From Aurelia coerulea (Eukaryota > Cnidaria > Scyphozoa > Semaeostomeae > Ulmaridae), in the NCBI GenBank assembly GCA_039566865.1, contig CM076955.1, positions 12,849,001-12,913,000 on the forward strand: a DNA stretch of 64,000 bases. Reading direction: 5' to 3'. The position numbers and the translations under genes are program-made. The notes beneath the pieces were generated by a model. That model had not been told where the DNA came from, did not search any database, and worked only from the letters and a program-made list of their open reading frames with translations. How positions within the stretch are numbered: position 1 is the stretch's first letter; each line of letters opens with the position of its first letter. Positions 34,060 to 45,869 of the stretch are shown one piece after another.

Positions 34060-35290
34060 CCGGGTGTCCCAAAAAAAAGTTCCGACGTTTGACAGAGCAC
34101 ATAGAAAAATCTTTTTCATCTGGCAATTTCTTTTCATCCTAGATACATGCTAGATATTTCAACTTACAGTTTGGCATATCGTAGGAAGAAATTAGTAATC
34201 GGAAATTGGAGTTATGAGCTCTAACATTTCACTTTCTTGTTCAAGGCAAAACCAGAGAGATTATTACGCCTTCCTGCTTCGTGATGGTGGGGACTCCCTC
34301 GATGAGCAGCACAAAAATTGAGTTGATAATTCGTTCATTACCTTGACGTCCCGAGCGGGCAGACATTTTATTCACAAGAGAAAATGCAAATGGGAATTTT
34401 ACTGTTTCACGGTTTCACGGCACGGAAAACAAGGGCAAATTTTGTAAACAATAGAAGCTGGTTTGTTTATACATGACGTCATTCATTCCATCATCCAATC
34501 AGCAAGCTCCATTTTGATGGCGTCATCTGATGATAATGGCGACGGGAGGGGCTAGCTGTGGAGAAAACCACACCCTCGTTTTTTCCTCGCCACGAAAATA
34601 TACTTTTGCAAAAACTCAAAATTTTTTGCACCCGTATAGAATGAGAAGTTCTACATACTTGGTTGCTTTCACTAAGCTCTGCGCGTTCTGCTCTTCGTGC
34701 GATAGTTCGCTGTTGACTCCCCTTTTTGCACGTCCTCCGCGTACCCTCAAACGGCTAGGCCCAAACCGTCAAAACATTATTGCAGTACATACACCCTACC
34801 TTCCCTCAACTTGAAAGTATCTCTATAAAATCAATATTTAGGAATTACTGGCTTGGCGTTGAGAATTCAGCCTGACCTGGTTGACCTCATCGTCTCATCA
34901 GACTGGCCTTAGTTAGAAAATCCGAAAGCTGAAGTAATTTTGCAGATGTAAATAAGAAATGACTTACCCAATTTTCATCCACTGAGACCAAGCAATACTT
35001 GATAAACACAAAACTCCAGTGGTTCAATCCTGAACAAAACGAATTCCCGATGATAACATGAAACTGTTTTCACAACATAAGTTTGACCAACACAGCCTTG
35101 ATTGGGGTCGCACTCTCAAAATAATTGGACGGAGATGAAATGTACATCTATTCCAAAATCTAAGAAGAAAAGGCGCGAAATAGTCTTGCCTCCAGTCTCC
35201 AAAAATAGAGAGTATTTCCAGCTTTCAATAACAAACTTCATTGTTGATTTTTGGGGCAGTCATTTTCAGTTTATTGTGAGGAAATTGACT

Positions 35291-35815
35291 AAGAAATAGA
35301 CTTTAACCATAGTTAAATGAATTACACATATTTTCTCAATGAAAGGAAGACTTTGCCTTTATAAGAAACGAAACTCTCTCCGATCACAAAACAAATAAGA
35401 AACTTGAATGTTGGAACATTATCTAAGGAGCAGCTTTTCAGAGGGGCAAATTTCAACGATTAATTAATTCAAGGCTAATTATGGTCTCAAAAAATCAATC
35501 CCAACACTTCAAAGGGTCTCTGGCTGCGAAATAATTTATCAGAAACGTAGATTTTGGGGCTTGTGGATAGATTCTTAGATCTTAATGCGCGAAGTTAGCT
35601 GTCTGGTACCAATCTATTTTTGTTTCCAAATTACTTAGTAAGATCTACTCAAAACATTGACCTATTAATGAGCAGTTTCAAAAATCCTTGAGTGACCTGA
35701 GAAATTCAAGCTGCGGATCGCAAAATTTGTGCAATGTTCGAAAAACCGAGCTTGCAGTTTCTTACGGTTGGTTTCTTATTTTGAAAGAATGAGTTTATGT
35801 CTGATTCGATGATCA
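35291..35815. mobile_element. Insertion in left arm only, TTTCTTA-type sequence
   Basis: About 520 bases present between GAGGAAATTGA and TACACTTACCTC in the left arm; the right arm has only about 10 bases there. Contains ATAAGAAACGAAAC and GTTTCTTACGG, so it probably belongs to the MITE family of 44417-44796. Exact ends not resolved. Confidence 0.5.
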
Positions 35816-35835
35816 AAATACACTTACCTCACATA

Positions 35836-36197
35836 CACTCTTTTTTTTTTATAAGAATACTATAAATTTTTTCCAGCCTCAATATTCTTAAGAATTTTTT
35901 CGTTTTGAGCCTTAACATATTCTTAAAGTATTCTTATTTTTTCAAATCTGATATGGTTTCAGGGGAACATAGTTCAAAGAAGTGTCATATCATTATGAAG
36001 AAATGGTCGAACGAAAGAAAAATTTAAGCACTTGTAACAATAAGAATGTTACGAACATCGCAAAACAGGCAACTGCTGGAAAATAGACACAAATATGCGA
36101 GCTGAGGCTGAGCAATATTCTTATAATATTCTTAGAATTTGGATGATTCTGAGCCTGAATATTCTTATAAACAATATTCTTATAAAAAAAAAGAGTG
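35836..36197. mobile_element. Mariner-type MITE, 362 bp, in left arm
   Basis: Ends CACTCTTTTTTTTTTATAAG and inverse CTTATAAAAAAAAAGAGTG, flanked by TA (35834-35835, 36198-36199). In the opposite arm the same site is uninterrupted, with a single TA (CTCACATAAGTATTGC in reverse complement at about 37240), so target and duplication are directly proved. Confidence 0.92.
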
Positions 36198-38648
36198 TAA
36201 GTATTGCACCACCTTACCCAAAATGGCGCCCAAAAGTGTCTTTTAGCCCAACCAACAAAATTTACATAACAAAAGCATCAGCATTTAAGGGTTTCTCTAC
36301 CGGGTGTTTTGGCCGGACAATAATTGTTAATTCGTTTGCTTTTCATTCATAAGTAAAATGAAACTTTAGTTTGTTGATTTCTTTGATAAATTACCAAAAA
36401 CCTCCTGACAACACTGCACAAGATTTTGGGAGCGTAGCTGGAGGAGTAGGCCAAAACAAAATGAGAAACGGATAGATACCTGGGGGCAAAGATAACAACA
36501 TTTTAGTGTTTTCAAATTAGGATTCTACAAACTTTATCGCTATGAAAAAAGTTTTCCGTGAGGAAGGCAAGAAGGATAAACACAAAGAGAATACGGAAAG
36601 AAACCATTCCAAGGTAAGAATATCCTTGATATCACTTTTATCACATTAACATTAATTTTGCTTCCTGGGCGACTTTAGGCAGGTGGTTGACACTTAAATA
36701 ATGGATTTTGATGTGCTTAACGAAATCGCTACGGTTTAATTTAGTTTGAAGATAATTTTGAAATTTAACAAGTGACTGGAGCATGTTTTTTTAACGTGAC
36801 TCCTTCTCAGAGAAATTCAAGTTCAGCTACATTGAATGACGGCCTTGTTATTTATTTGAAATTTCTTCTTTTATCACATTCAAAGTGGAAAAATTCTATC
36901 ATGAGGATAAAGTTTGTAGAATCCTAATTTGAAAACACTAAATTTTGTTTTCTTTGCCCCCAGATATCTATCCGTTTCTCATTTTGTTTTGGCCTACTCC
37001 TCCAGCTATACTGCCAAAATCTTGTGCAGTGTTGTCCGGAGGTTTTTGCTAATTTATCAAAGAAACCAACAAAATAACGTTTCATTTTATTTATGAATGA
37101 AAAGCAAACGAATTAACAATTCTTTTCCCACCAAAACACCCGGTAGAGAAACCCTCAAATGCTGATGCTTTTGTTATGCAAATTTTGTTGGTTTGGCTGA
37201 AAGACACTTTTGGGCGCCATTTTGTATTAGGTGGTGCAATACTTATGTGAGGTAAGTGTACATGTTCTCATCAATTTCCTCACAATAAACTGAAAATGAC
37301 TGCCCCAAAAAACAACAATGAAGTTTGTTATTGAAAGCTGGAAATACTCTCTATTTTTGGAGACTGGAGACAAGATTATTTCGCGCCTTTTCTTCTTAGA
37401 TTTTGGAATAGATGTACATTTCATCTCCGTCCAATTATTTTGAGAGTGCGACCCCAATCAAGGCTGTGTTGGTCAAACTTATGTTGTGAAAACAGTTTCA
37501 TTTTATGATCGGGAATTCGTTTTGTTCAGGATTGAACCATTGGAGATTTGTGTTTATCAAGTATTGCTTGGTCTCAGTGGATGAAAATTGGGTAAGTCAT
37601 TTCTTATTTACATCTGCAAAATTACTTCAGCTTTCGGATTTTCTAACTAAGGCCAGTCTGATGAGACGATGAGGTCAACCAGGTCAGGCTGAATTCTCAA
37701 CGCCAAGCCAGTAATTCCTGAATATTGATTTTATAGAGATACTTTCAAGTTGAGGGAAGGTAGGGTGTATGTACTGCAATAATGTTTTGACGGTTTGGGC
37801 CTAGCCGTTTGAGGGTACGCGGAGGACGTGCAAAAAGGGGAATCAACAGCGAACTATCGCACGAAGAGCAGAACGCGCAGAGCTTAGTGAAAGCAACCAA
37901 GTATGTAGAACTTCTCATTCTATACGGTGCAAAAAATTTTGAGTTTTTTGCAAAAGTATATTTTCGTGGCGAGGAAACAACGAGGGTGTGGTTTTCTCCG
38001 CAGCTAGCCCCTCCCGTCGCCATTATCATCAGATGACGCCATCAAAATGGAGCTTGCTGATTGGATGATGGAATGAATGACGTCATGTGTAAACAAACCA
38101 AAGCTTCTATTGTTTACAAAATTTGCCCTTGTTGGCACGGAATAGAATAAACCGTCTTTTCTTAACTAAAGAATAGTTTCAATTGCTTTTTCGACCTGCC
38201 ATATTATGCAATAATGCATTTTTCTGTGTACGTCCAGTTCGAATTGAGTGGCAAAGTATGAACTTAGTATTTTCCCCCGAGACCTATTAGATTCCTTTTC
38301 AGACCTTGCTTCAAATACAGTATGCTCAATGAGCGGAACTGTTCCACACGTGTCGTCTAGGCAATGAAAGAAAGTGTAAACCTAGTTTTGTGTTGCTCAT
38401 CCGGAGATTCCCCCTCCATCATGATGATGCAGTAAGGCGAACAAATCTCTCTGGTTTTGCCTTCAACATGAAGATGCGATGTTAGGACTAATAACTCCAT
38501 CTTCACATTACTGATTTCTTCCTACGATATGCCAAACTGTAAGTTGAAATGTCGAGCATGTACCTGGAATGAAAATAAATTGCTAGATAACGAACTTTTT
38601 CGTCTGCGTTCAATCAAACGCCGGAACTTTTTTTTGGGACACCCGGTA

Positions 38649-39404
38649 GAAAATTGTTACTGTTGCCTGTTGTCTCTTACACAACGCGCCAAGGCTTTTA
38701 AGACTGGTCCCTCCCTGAAAATAAAGGATGATGATTCTTCTGCACTCTTGTCGGAACATCGGAACAAAAATCGTACCATTTAGTGATGGGATTAAATCTC
38801 TGTGCGAGCGGAGCGAGCGAAAATTTTTTGAGATCATGCCCTTCTTATCGTTGGGAAATGCCCCTTGTGGGAGGAAATTTTTTGAGGAAACATCCTTTAA
38901 TTTGGCTTAAAATGCATCACTTGATTCCATATTTGCCAGTGCTAAAATGGAAGATTTGACATTTCTCGGAAAATCCTTACCCAACCTATACCCAGCTAGA
39001 GGACCATCTTTCGACAAAAGTGAAGCAATTGCCCCCTATACTCCCCCGTAGCCATACCACTGACTTTTCTAGATAGGATGGGTTCACACTCGAGTAAATA
39101 CGTCTTGGAATTGGGATAGCACACGATCTCTAGACACTTTATGTTTGCGTGTGTAGAGTTATCGATTTCTGATCTGATTCCATCTGAACATCTTCAAAGG
39201 TGCCTATAAAATCAAAAATTTAAGCCAAAAATATCTCTTTTTCTGTCGCATCTTATACATTCTAACTCGATTTAGTGTGGAGCAAGCTTTCAGGCATTTG
39301 GCGTCCCCTAATCGTGGGGCGCCGAAGGCGCCCCTGCATTCTCACGCCACTGGGGGGGGGGGGGCACGTGCCCCCCCCTGGCCCCCCCGGCCACCACGCC
39401 ACTG
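38649..39404. other. Spacer with satellite-like fragment and C/G runs
   Basis: 38860-38945 (GAGGAAACATCCTTTAATTT, GGCTTAAAATGCATCACTT) resembles the diverged first units of the 127-bp satellite. 39348-39403 holds poly-G/poly-C flanking CACGTG and ends GGCCACCACGCCACTG, a hAT-type terminus. No coding signal. Confidence 0.5.
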
Positions 39405-40412
39405 ATTGTGTCCCTTGCTCTTTGGCACAAGAAATGGCTATCATCTCGTCTAGCAGGTACATGAAATGAATATGAAACACATTCAGAATTTTCAGAATTT
39501 CAGAATTTTGCGTAAGAATACAATAACAACGAACGGGAGAAATGTACATCTTGTTTTTAATGTGAAAAATAGATTGGCCATTTCTGCAAAATAACATTTG
39601 AAATACTATTTTTACAGCTCCTTCATATCAATTTCACATGTTATGTGGATATCATAGAAAAATATCTATCTTTGGACCACCAGAGGTCATCCATTAGAAA
39701 ATCACCCCTTTACGGTCAAATGAGAATAAGAGTTTTAAGAAACTTCTATGGAGGGTCAAAGTTTTATCATCTTACAGAAAATATGTGTATGCTTCCATGA
39801 GTCTACAAAGTTTCATGTCCAGTTTTGCTCTATACTGCTGTGTTGTTTGACCGTAAAGGAATGATTTTCTAATGGATGACCTTTGGTATTCCAAATCAAT
39901 TTCACATTTTATGCGGATATCATAGAAAGATATCTATCTTTGGAATACCAAAGGTCATCCATTAGAAAATCATTCCTTTACGGTCAAACAACACAGCAGT
40001 ATAGAGCAAAACTGGAAATGGCACTTTGTAGACCCATGGAAGCATACACATTTTTTCTGTAAGATGAAAAAACTTTGACCCTCCATAGAAGTTTCTTAAA
40101 ACTCTTATTCTCATTTGACCGTAAAGGGGTGATTTTCTAATGGATGACCTCTGGTGGTCCAAAGATAGATATTTTTCTATGATATCCACATAAAATGTGA
40201 AATTGATATGAAGGAGCTGTAAAATAGTATTTCAAATGTTATTTTGCAGAAATGGCCAATCTATTTTCCATATTAAAAACAAGATGTACATTTCTTCCGT
40301 TCGTTGTTATTGTATTCGTACGCAAAATTAAATTTAGCATTTCATATCATATTCATGTACCTGCTAGACGAGACGATAGGCATTTCTTGTGCTAAAGAGC
40401 AAGGGACACAAT
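39405..40412. repeat. 1.0 kb palindrome
   Basis: Near-symmetrical inverted repeat centred near 39908, with outer limits ATTGTGTCCCTTGCTC and GAGCAAGGGACACAAT. The arms share GCTCCTTCATATCAATTTCA, CATCCATTAGAAAATCA and TTTACGGTCAAA. The centre also holds a direct copy of the AATTTCACAT...GGATATCATAGAAA segment. No open frame of interest; a foldback element is the likely origin. Confidence 0.85.
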
Positions 40413-40474
40413 TCATGAATTTATACGATGTTTTGGCTCATGTACCTACTTGCTGATTCCCTGATCTCACAACG

Positions 40475-40597
40475 ATGAGAACAGAATTGGATAAAGGAAT
40501 GGGAGCAATGGTTATCGAAGAGGACATCACAAAATCTTTCGTTCTGGCCACGTTGGATGTTACAGCTCTTGTCACTCTTGATATAATTGTTATTTAA
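40475..40597 (+). other. Short unidentified open frame
   Basis: A 40-residue frame (MRTELDKGMGAMVIEEDITK, then SFVLATLDVTALVTLDI). Composition looks translated but no family or splice site is apparent. It lies between two palindrome arms and may be a transposon relic. Confidence 0.2.
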
Positions 40598-40682
40598 TCA
40601 AAGTTCATTGGAATTGTATGTTATTTGATGATGACGACTATAGGTCCTATAGCATATAGTTGATCACTGAAATTTCTGAGAG

Positions 40683-41420
40683 GAAAGTCTGAACGATTTG
40701 TTGGAGAAACTAGCTGCAGATTACGGTCAAACAAGTGGGTTTTTGCTATCAAAACCAGTTGAACTACTTTTGGCATATGTGCTGCTTCGTCTTTTCAGTT
40801 TGTGGTCCTCATTGTGCAAGATAGAAATGTAAGTATCTGTTCATTCGTCCTTATTTATAATGATAGTGTGATGTTTTGCAATCTTCCCGCTTTTCACGTA
40901 CCCCTTCAGTTCAGCATCAAATATTGAAAATCGCCGGTGGGTATTCATGTTAGCTTCAAACTAAAAAAGATTCAGATAGTGCCCTAAGATTGGCATCTTT
41001 TAAGATGTTCTGAATATTCTTAAACACACAGAATAAGAACTTCGAAGCAAAGTATTTAGTCTCCAGATGCATGTGAATACGTTTCTGTGTTTACTGAGGT
41101 TTTTACTATGACACGATACAGTGAGGTCAGTGAGGTCAAATTCAAAACTTCGGCATTTCACCAGATTTTGAGATAATTCTTAGCCCCGTGAACAGGCATG
41201 TATTCAAGTGTTGGGAACAGGTATGTGAAGAAATTTTTGAAAATTTCAATTTCCCTTTCGTACAATAATTTTTTGGTGGAGGGTGGTTAAAATCGTCCAA
41301 AAACGGCCTAAATTTGACTTTTAAAATTTCCCGGTCGGTTTTCCGTTCCATTGATTGGCTTTAGAGATTGTCACGTGCCAAGCTCGTCAACCAGTTAGGA
41401 TTTAGTGCCTATCTTTTCTC
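40683..41420. repeat. Outer palindrome, right arm
   Basis: Inverted counterpart of 32437-33215 (see that entry). A small frame DYGQTSGFLLSKPVELLLAY is shared by both arms; that the frame is kept in two diverged copies hints at former coding, but no family is recognised. Confidence 0.85.
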
Positions 41421-44416
41421 AGTGCACGTTTATGGAAACGGTTGGTTGTGTTGTTTGCCGTCTTCCCACAAAGCATCCAAATTAACAGGCAGTAGTTGAA
41501 GTTTGAGAGAATAAATGCATAATAGAGTATTTTAGCCTTGTATCAAGAATGTATCGAGGCAGAAACACTAACCATTATACTCTGGGTACCAGAGCCTAGA
41601 TAAAAAGATGGGGGACCAAAATAAATAGACCATAGTGCAAGTTATGGTACGCAACGGCTAAACCACTCACTCCATGTAAATCAATTTCATATTTACTATC
41701 TGCGAAGAAACGCATTTTCGACCGAATTCCTAAAACAAAACATCCAATAGAATATTTCTTAACCCTTGCCAGATTCAAGTCCAACTCATTGATTACGCTC
41801 TTCTGACCGACACCCAGCTTGCGGTATCTTGCAATCAAATGGTAGTTCAATGGCCAAAAACAGCTTTGGTCTAAATAATTGTTGGGAATACTCAAGACAC
41901 GGATTGTTTACGTAGGACGTATGATACCTGCAATGGTTAATAGCACCTAATGGATAGATTCATAGAAACGAATGCCGAAATTAATTTTCCCAGATTTATA
42001 CCACGATGGAACCACCATTTAAAGCAATCTCCATGGTGGCTGCATGTTATCAAATAGCTTTGCTAATCAAAAGCAAAGCAAATCGCTACGTACCCTAAGA
42101 GAGCGTATACAAAACAACAAGCATGTTGCTTGGACTCACGATTTAAGTCTCACCTCTTTCGCTCTTTGAATTCAATTGATTTTGTCGTCGTCGCTTCAGT
42201 GACGGACTCATTTCCAAATATTTATGAAAACGGAAAACAAATTTCTTGCGGGATCAATTTTTTGGCTCCGACATATCAAGGATGCAAGATTTTGAATAAC
42301 TTGATTGGATTGGCTGATAGACTTATCAACAATCGTGGTAATTGTAGCGATATACCAATCCCGGCAAGGCAGGAAACTAAAAAAAACACATAACTAACCT
42401 ACTTGTTGCTTTGATGGTGCAAAAGAACGCAACTGTGCAACTGGCACACACACAAAAAACAAGACATTAAAGCAAGCTCTTTTATATGAAACTGTAAAAT
42501 TTTCTAAAATTATAACTGCACCCTTTAGATCTTGTCAAAATAAAGGTATGGTATACGTGATTATACGTGATTATCTACGATAACATCATCGAAAAATTGT
42601 AAGCAAGTTGCATATTAAAAATTAAATTAGTGACAATCTAAGGTGGTGAAAGCCAGGAAGATTAAGAAGGTGGTGAAAACGTACGAACCAACCCCCCCCC
42701 CCCCGTGGAACCAACTATGGGTACCTATGACCAGCGAAGGAATATGATTTGCAAATGCTACTATTCAAAACGTTAACATCGGTGTTGAGACAAAAAATGA
42801 TCGCAACCTAGGACAAACCCAAAAGGCATACGAATCTTCTAACGGGATGGGACTCAAGGTTTAGCTCCTTGCGCTCAAAAATTCCAGTGGCCTAGCGACT
42901 TGGATGGCTTTAAAAGCATACAAATTAGTACATTATGCATAAATTACATCCTATCTTACAACTTTCTTACCGGTCATGTACCAGATGGATGACCCAAAAA
43001 GTGATTTGCATCACCGTTTAGTTGAAAGGCTTGGATATCTTTTGAGCTGCTGCATGGTCACTTTAAGCTATGATTACTGTCCAAAAACGAGATTCAAAGA
43101 ACATTTCGAATCATATATTGCTCATTTAGAGTGAAATAAATCCATGCTTTTCCGGTAGACTTTTGTGAAAGCTGAACGTACAGATGGATTTGAAGTCGTC
43201 TGGGGAAATCTGTTGTCTGCAAAGATAGGCGACATTCGTCTGAGCATGCGCCGTGACCTTCAGGGATGTCAGTGGGAACGAGGCCACAGTTGCTGTGGCG
43301 GGAAATTTTGAGCTGACGTGATGGTTTTTCTTCGCCCTTCGGTAGGGCTTGCTTGAGAAGTTACGTGAAAGAGTTTTCCACCAAGGTAAAAGTTTGTGTA
43401 AATCATCGAATTCATGTATTTAATCCGAAAACAGGATCTTTAAAAGCTACTTCATTGTTTGCTGTTACCTTTTCCTGTCTTGTGTTTGTTGATGAGTTTT
43501 CACAATGTTTCGTTCGGCCTAAGTTTCACTTTACCTAGACTAGTCGTTAATGAAGGATGTTTTCCCTATCAAACAAGGACCAAAAATGAACGGGAGAAGA
43601 TCTAGAAGCGATGCTGAGTGTTGCATCTGTGCAAGAATGGGGAAGACCCATTTTTAGTTTTGCGAGGGATCCTTGCGAATTGAACGAAGCGTTTAACATT
43701 CACCTGTGCAACGTCACACTGGTGAACTCTGTTCAGCTTGCCGCAAGCAAAGTTATTCAAGAAAACATACAGAAAAAGACAGAGGTAATAGTCTACCTAC
43801 TATTCCAGTGTAATAATACGACCAAATGAGTACACTAATAAGGCATTTCTGTTTCATTTGTTATTACTGCATTTTATACACATACTTTCTATAAATAATG
43901 TAGGATACCCTATTTATAGATGTTTGGGCATCCTTTCAATAAAAAATACACATATATGAGAAACATCGGTCTTGGGTTAGCAGCCAGTTTCTTAAATTTT
44001 AGGCCATATTACTCGAAAAGTTTCTCATTAGTTTCTTACATCGCTAGTGCTCTAAATATAAAATAACTTATTTTGTTAAAAGGGCCCCAAAAGTATCTAG
44101 TAAAGTCTAAACAGAAATATCAACAGACATCATTTCAAAACAATGTCAAACATTTTCATTTCAAATAATCTGTGAAAGTTGAAGCTGCAAATAGCAAAAG
44201 TTTCTTTGGTTTTTTTTAATCCAAAATTCATGAAAAATTAAGCCTGAAGGTTCTTCTTATAAGCAGTTTCTGTAAAAATCTATATGTATTACAGAATCCT
44301 TACCAAGAGCTAATACATGTAGGGCAACATCTTCTGCAATTTCTAAATCTTACATGGTTGACATCAAAGTGCTAGAGAATGTTTTGGTCTCAAAAAGGAA
44401 ATGCCTACACAGAATA
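41421..44416. other. No supported gene
   Basis: Plus-strand frames at 42130-42393 and 43611-43790 have protein-like composition, the second with a possible donor GAG/GTAATAG at 43784, but neither has a recognisable domain. C-run at 42691-42705. Sequence around 43950-44300 contains scattered AGTTTCTTA motifs and may be an old member of the neighbouring MITE family. Confidence 0.35.
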
Positions 44417-44796
44417 CACGTATTTTTTATAAGAAACCAAGAATTTGGGCCAGTACTGAAAGTTTGTTAAGATCATCAGATATTCAAGATTCAGAGTGTC
44501 TTACGAGTTTCTTAAAGCTCTCATGACAATCTTCATGTTTACTGCCTGTGCCATCCTGAACGTTTCGAAATAAACAATTTTGAAGCCTTTTCAATGTTTA
44601 CAAATTACTCAAGCACCTTCCGAGTAATATGATACAAGAAATGAGCGAAAATAAAGTAAAGATATGCTAAGGATTTCCTTGACTAGAATAAATACTGTAG
44701 TTTCTTAACTATTTTTCCCCACTGGAGATTCTTAAATTTTCAGCGATCCGAGAGCTGAGTTTCTTATAGGCAATTTCTTACACACAAAATACGTGT
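44417..44796. mobile_element. TTTCTTA-family MITE, 380 bp, uninterrupted copy
   Basis: Ends CACGTATTTTTTATAAGAAA and the inverse (TTTCTTACACACAAAATACG, TG), flanked by TA (44415-44416, 44797-44798). It is the undisturbed reference copy that reveals the nested insertion at 24931-25477. Confidence 0.8.
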
Positions 44797-45266
44797 ATTA
44801 ATCTAAGATGCAAGCAGGGTATATCAATTTCAAGACAAAAGCAAACAAGAAGTGTATGTTAAGAAAAGACTATTTCAGTAAAATTTGCAAAGGCATCATG
44901 CAATCATTTTATTGTAATTGTATCATGTTCTTTCAACTCAATTTTCATAGTTTCAGTTGTTGTCATCATCATACAATTTCTGATGTAAATCTATTTTGAA
45001 ATAAATCACACTGAAATGGCTTTCATTGATTGGCAATAAGAGAAGAAATCAGTGATAAAGATTTAAATGGTTTTGTTATACAAAAAGTAATAATATTTAA
45101 GCTGCTAATCCAAAATTATAAGTAATTGAGGAGGAAATATTTGACAAAAACTCATTCTCCCTTTACACTGTTAGAAGTGTTCTGAAGGCCTTTTTGGATT
45201 TTTTGGATTTAAGGCAACTAGAATCACTCAAACTGGCAGCTCTCTTCCTCCAGCATTTCTGCCTTG

Positions 45267-45453
45267 TTAAACTATGCTTACTAATTTAATGTCTAGTAGT
45301 TCCTTAATGGTCTTGCCGTCCTTCTTTACTATGTCTCTCCTTTTGCTGTCTCCTTCCCTCTCGATTTGCTTCCATTCCTCTTGTTCCACTCTCTCCTGCT
45401 TTCTGCCATCCGCCTCAATGTCCTTATTCCAGTCCTCTTCCCAAATGTATGAA
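45267..45453 (-). CDS. Unidentified coding segment, Lys/Glu-rich C-terminus
   Basis: The minus-strand frame reads SYIWEEDWNKDIEADGRKQE, then RVEQEEWKQIEREGDSKRRD and KTIKELLDIKLVSIV, ending in TAA at 45267. Strongly charged, probably helical or coiled coil. A possible acceptor ATCAG precedes 45453. A 55-base gap bounded by GT and AG separates it from 45509-45813, but joining there shifts the frame, so either the splice model is wrong or the gene is broken. No family recognised. Confidence 0.45.
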
Positions 45454-45508
45454 CTGATGTTTCTAGAACATAATCGAAGGATGAAATATTTGTTGTATGA
45501 AATTATAC

Positions 45509-45813
45509 CTTGAAATAATCAAACTCTAGCCTGATAAAGACTGTATCCGTGTAACATATGCCCATTAAGATTTCCAAAACCTGTCTCCAATTTGTACCTT
45601 TTTTGGAAGCCATGTACATTAAAATGTCTATGCATTCCAAATCAGATAGTTCGAAAAAAGGCATGGTTGGAATATTCATGTAAGTTTTTCTGAACTTGCA
45701 TAGGTATATGTTTGATGTTGCTTGCATGGATCCATTCATTTTATCAATAGTCAATTTGTTTCGCGGTAGTTTCTTTGGATCATCTAGCCTTTCTTTGAAG
45801 GAAATAATATGAA
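45509..45813 (-). CDS. Unidentified coding segment, putative exon
   Basis: A 101-residue frame (ISFKERLDDPKKLPRNKLTI, then KFRKTYMNIPTMPFFELSDL, MYMASKKGTNWRQVLEILMG, CYTDTVFIRLEFDYFK) with a possible acceptor (ATTCAG) and a donor AAG/GTATAA. The composition is typical of translated sequence. It lies next to the 223-bp satellite, so it may belong to a transposon or to a host gene whose other exons are hidden. Confidence 0.45.
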
Positions 45814-45869
45814 CTGAATATTAATTATGGAAATGATAAAATAATGTTGATTCAAATTCATCTGAATCG

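Larger units (their letters stand above)
34060..38646. mobile_element. 4.59 kb palindromic element with mariner-like ends
   Basis: Left end CCGGGTGTCCCAAAAAAAAG, right end its inverse (TTTTTTTTGGGACACCCGG), both flanked by TA (34058-34059 and 38647-38648). Almost the whole element is an inverted repeat: the right arm is about 36898-38646, the left arm about 34060-36545, with a unique spacer of about 350 bases. Matching open frames appear on the two arms (for example MGSHSQNNWTEMKCTSIPKS at 35102 plus and 37457 minus), but they are mirror copies, not evidence for genes. The left arm has two insertions absent from the right. Confidence 0.85.

Noticed and set aside
34530..38029. Matching open frames on both arms of the 4.59 kb palindrome (94 and 65-76 codons)
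   Set aside because: They are mirror images forced by the inverted repeat, have no domain, and differ by ordinary substitutions; shared length is not independent evidence of coding.
42130..42393. 87-codon frame (HLFRSLNSIDFVVVASVTDS...)
   Set aside because: Protein-like composition but no family, no splice context and no neighbouring coding sequence.
43611..43790. Possible exon ending ENIQKKTE/GTAATAG
   Set aside because: A second overlapping frame is equally open, no acceptor could be placed with confidence and no homology is apparent.
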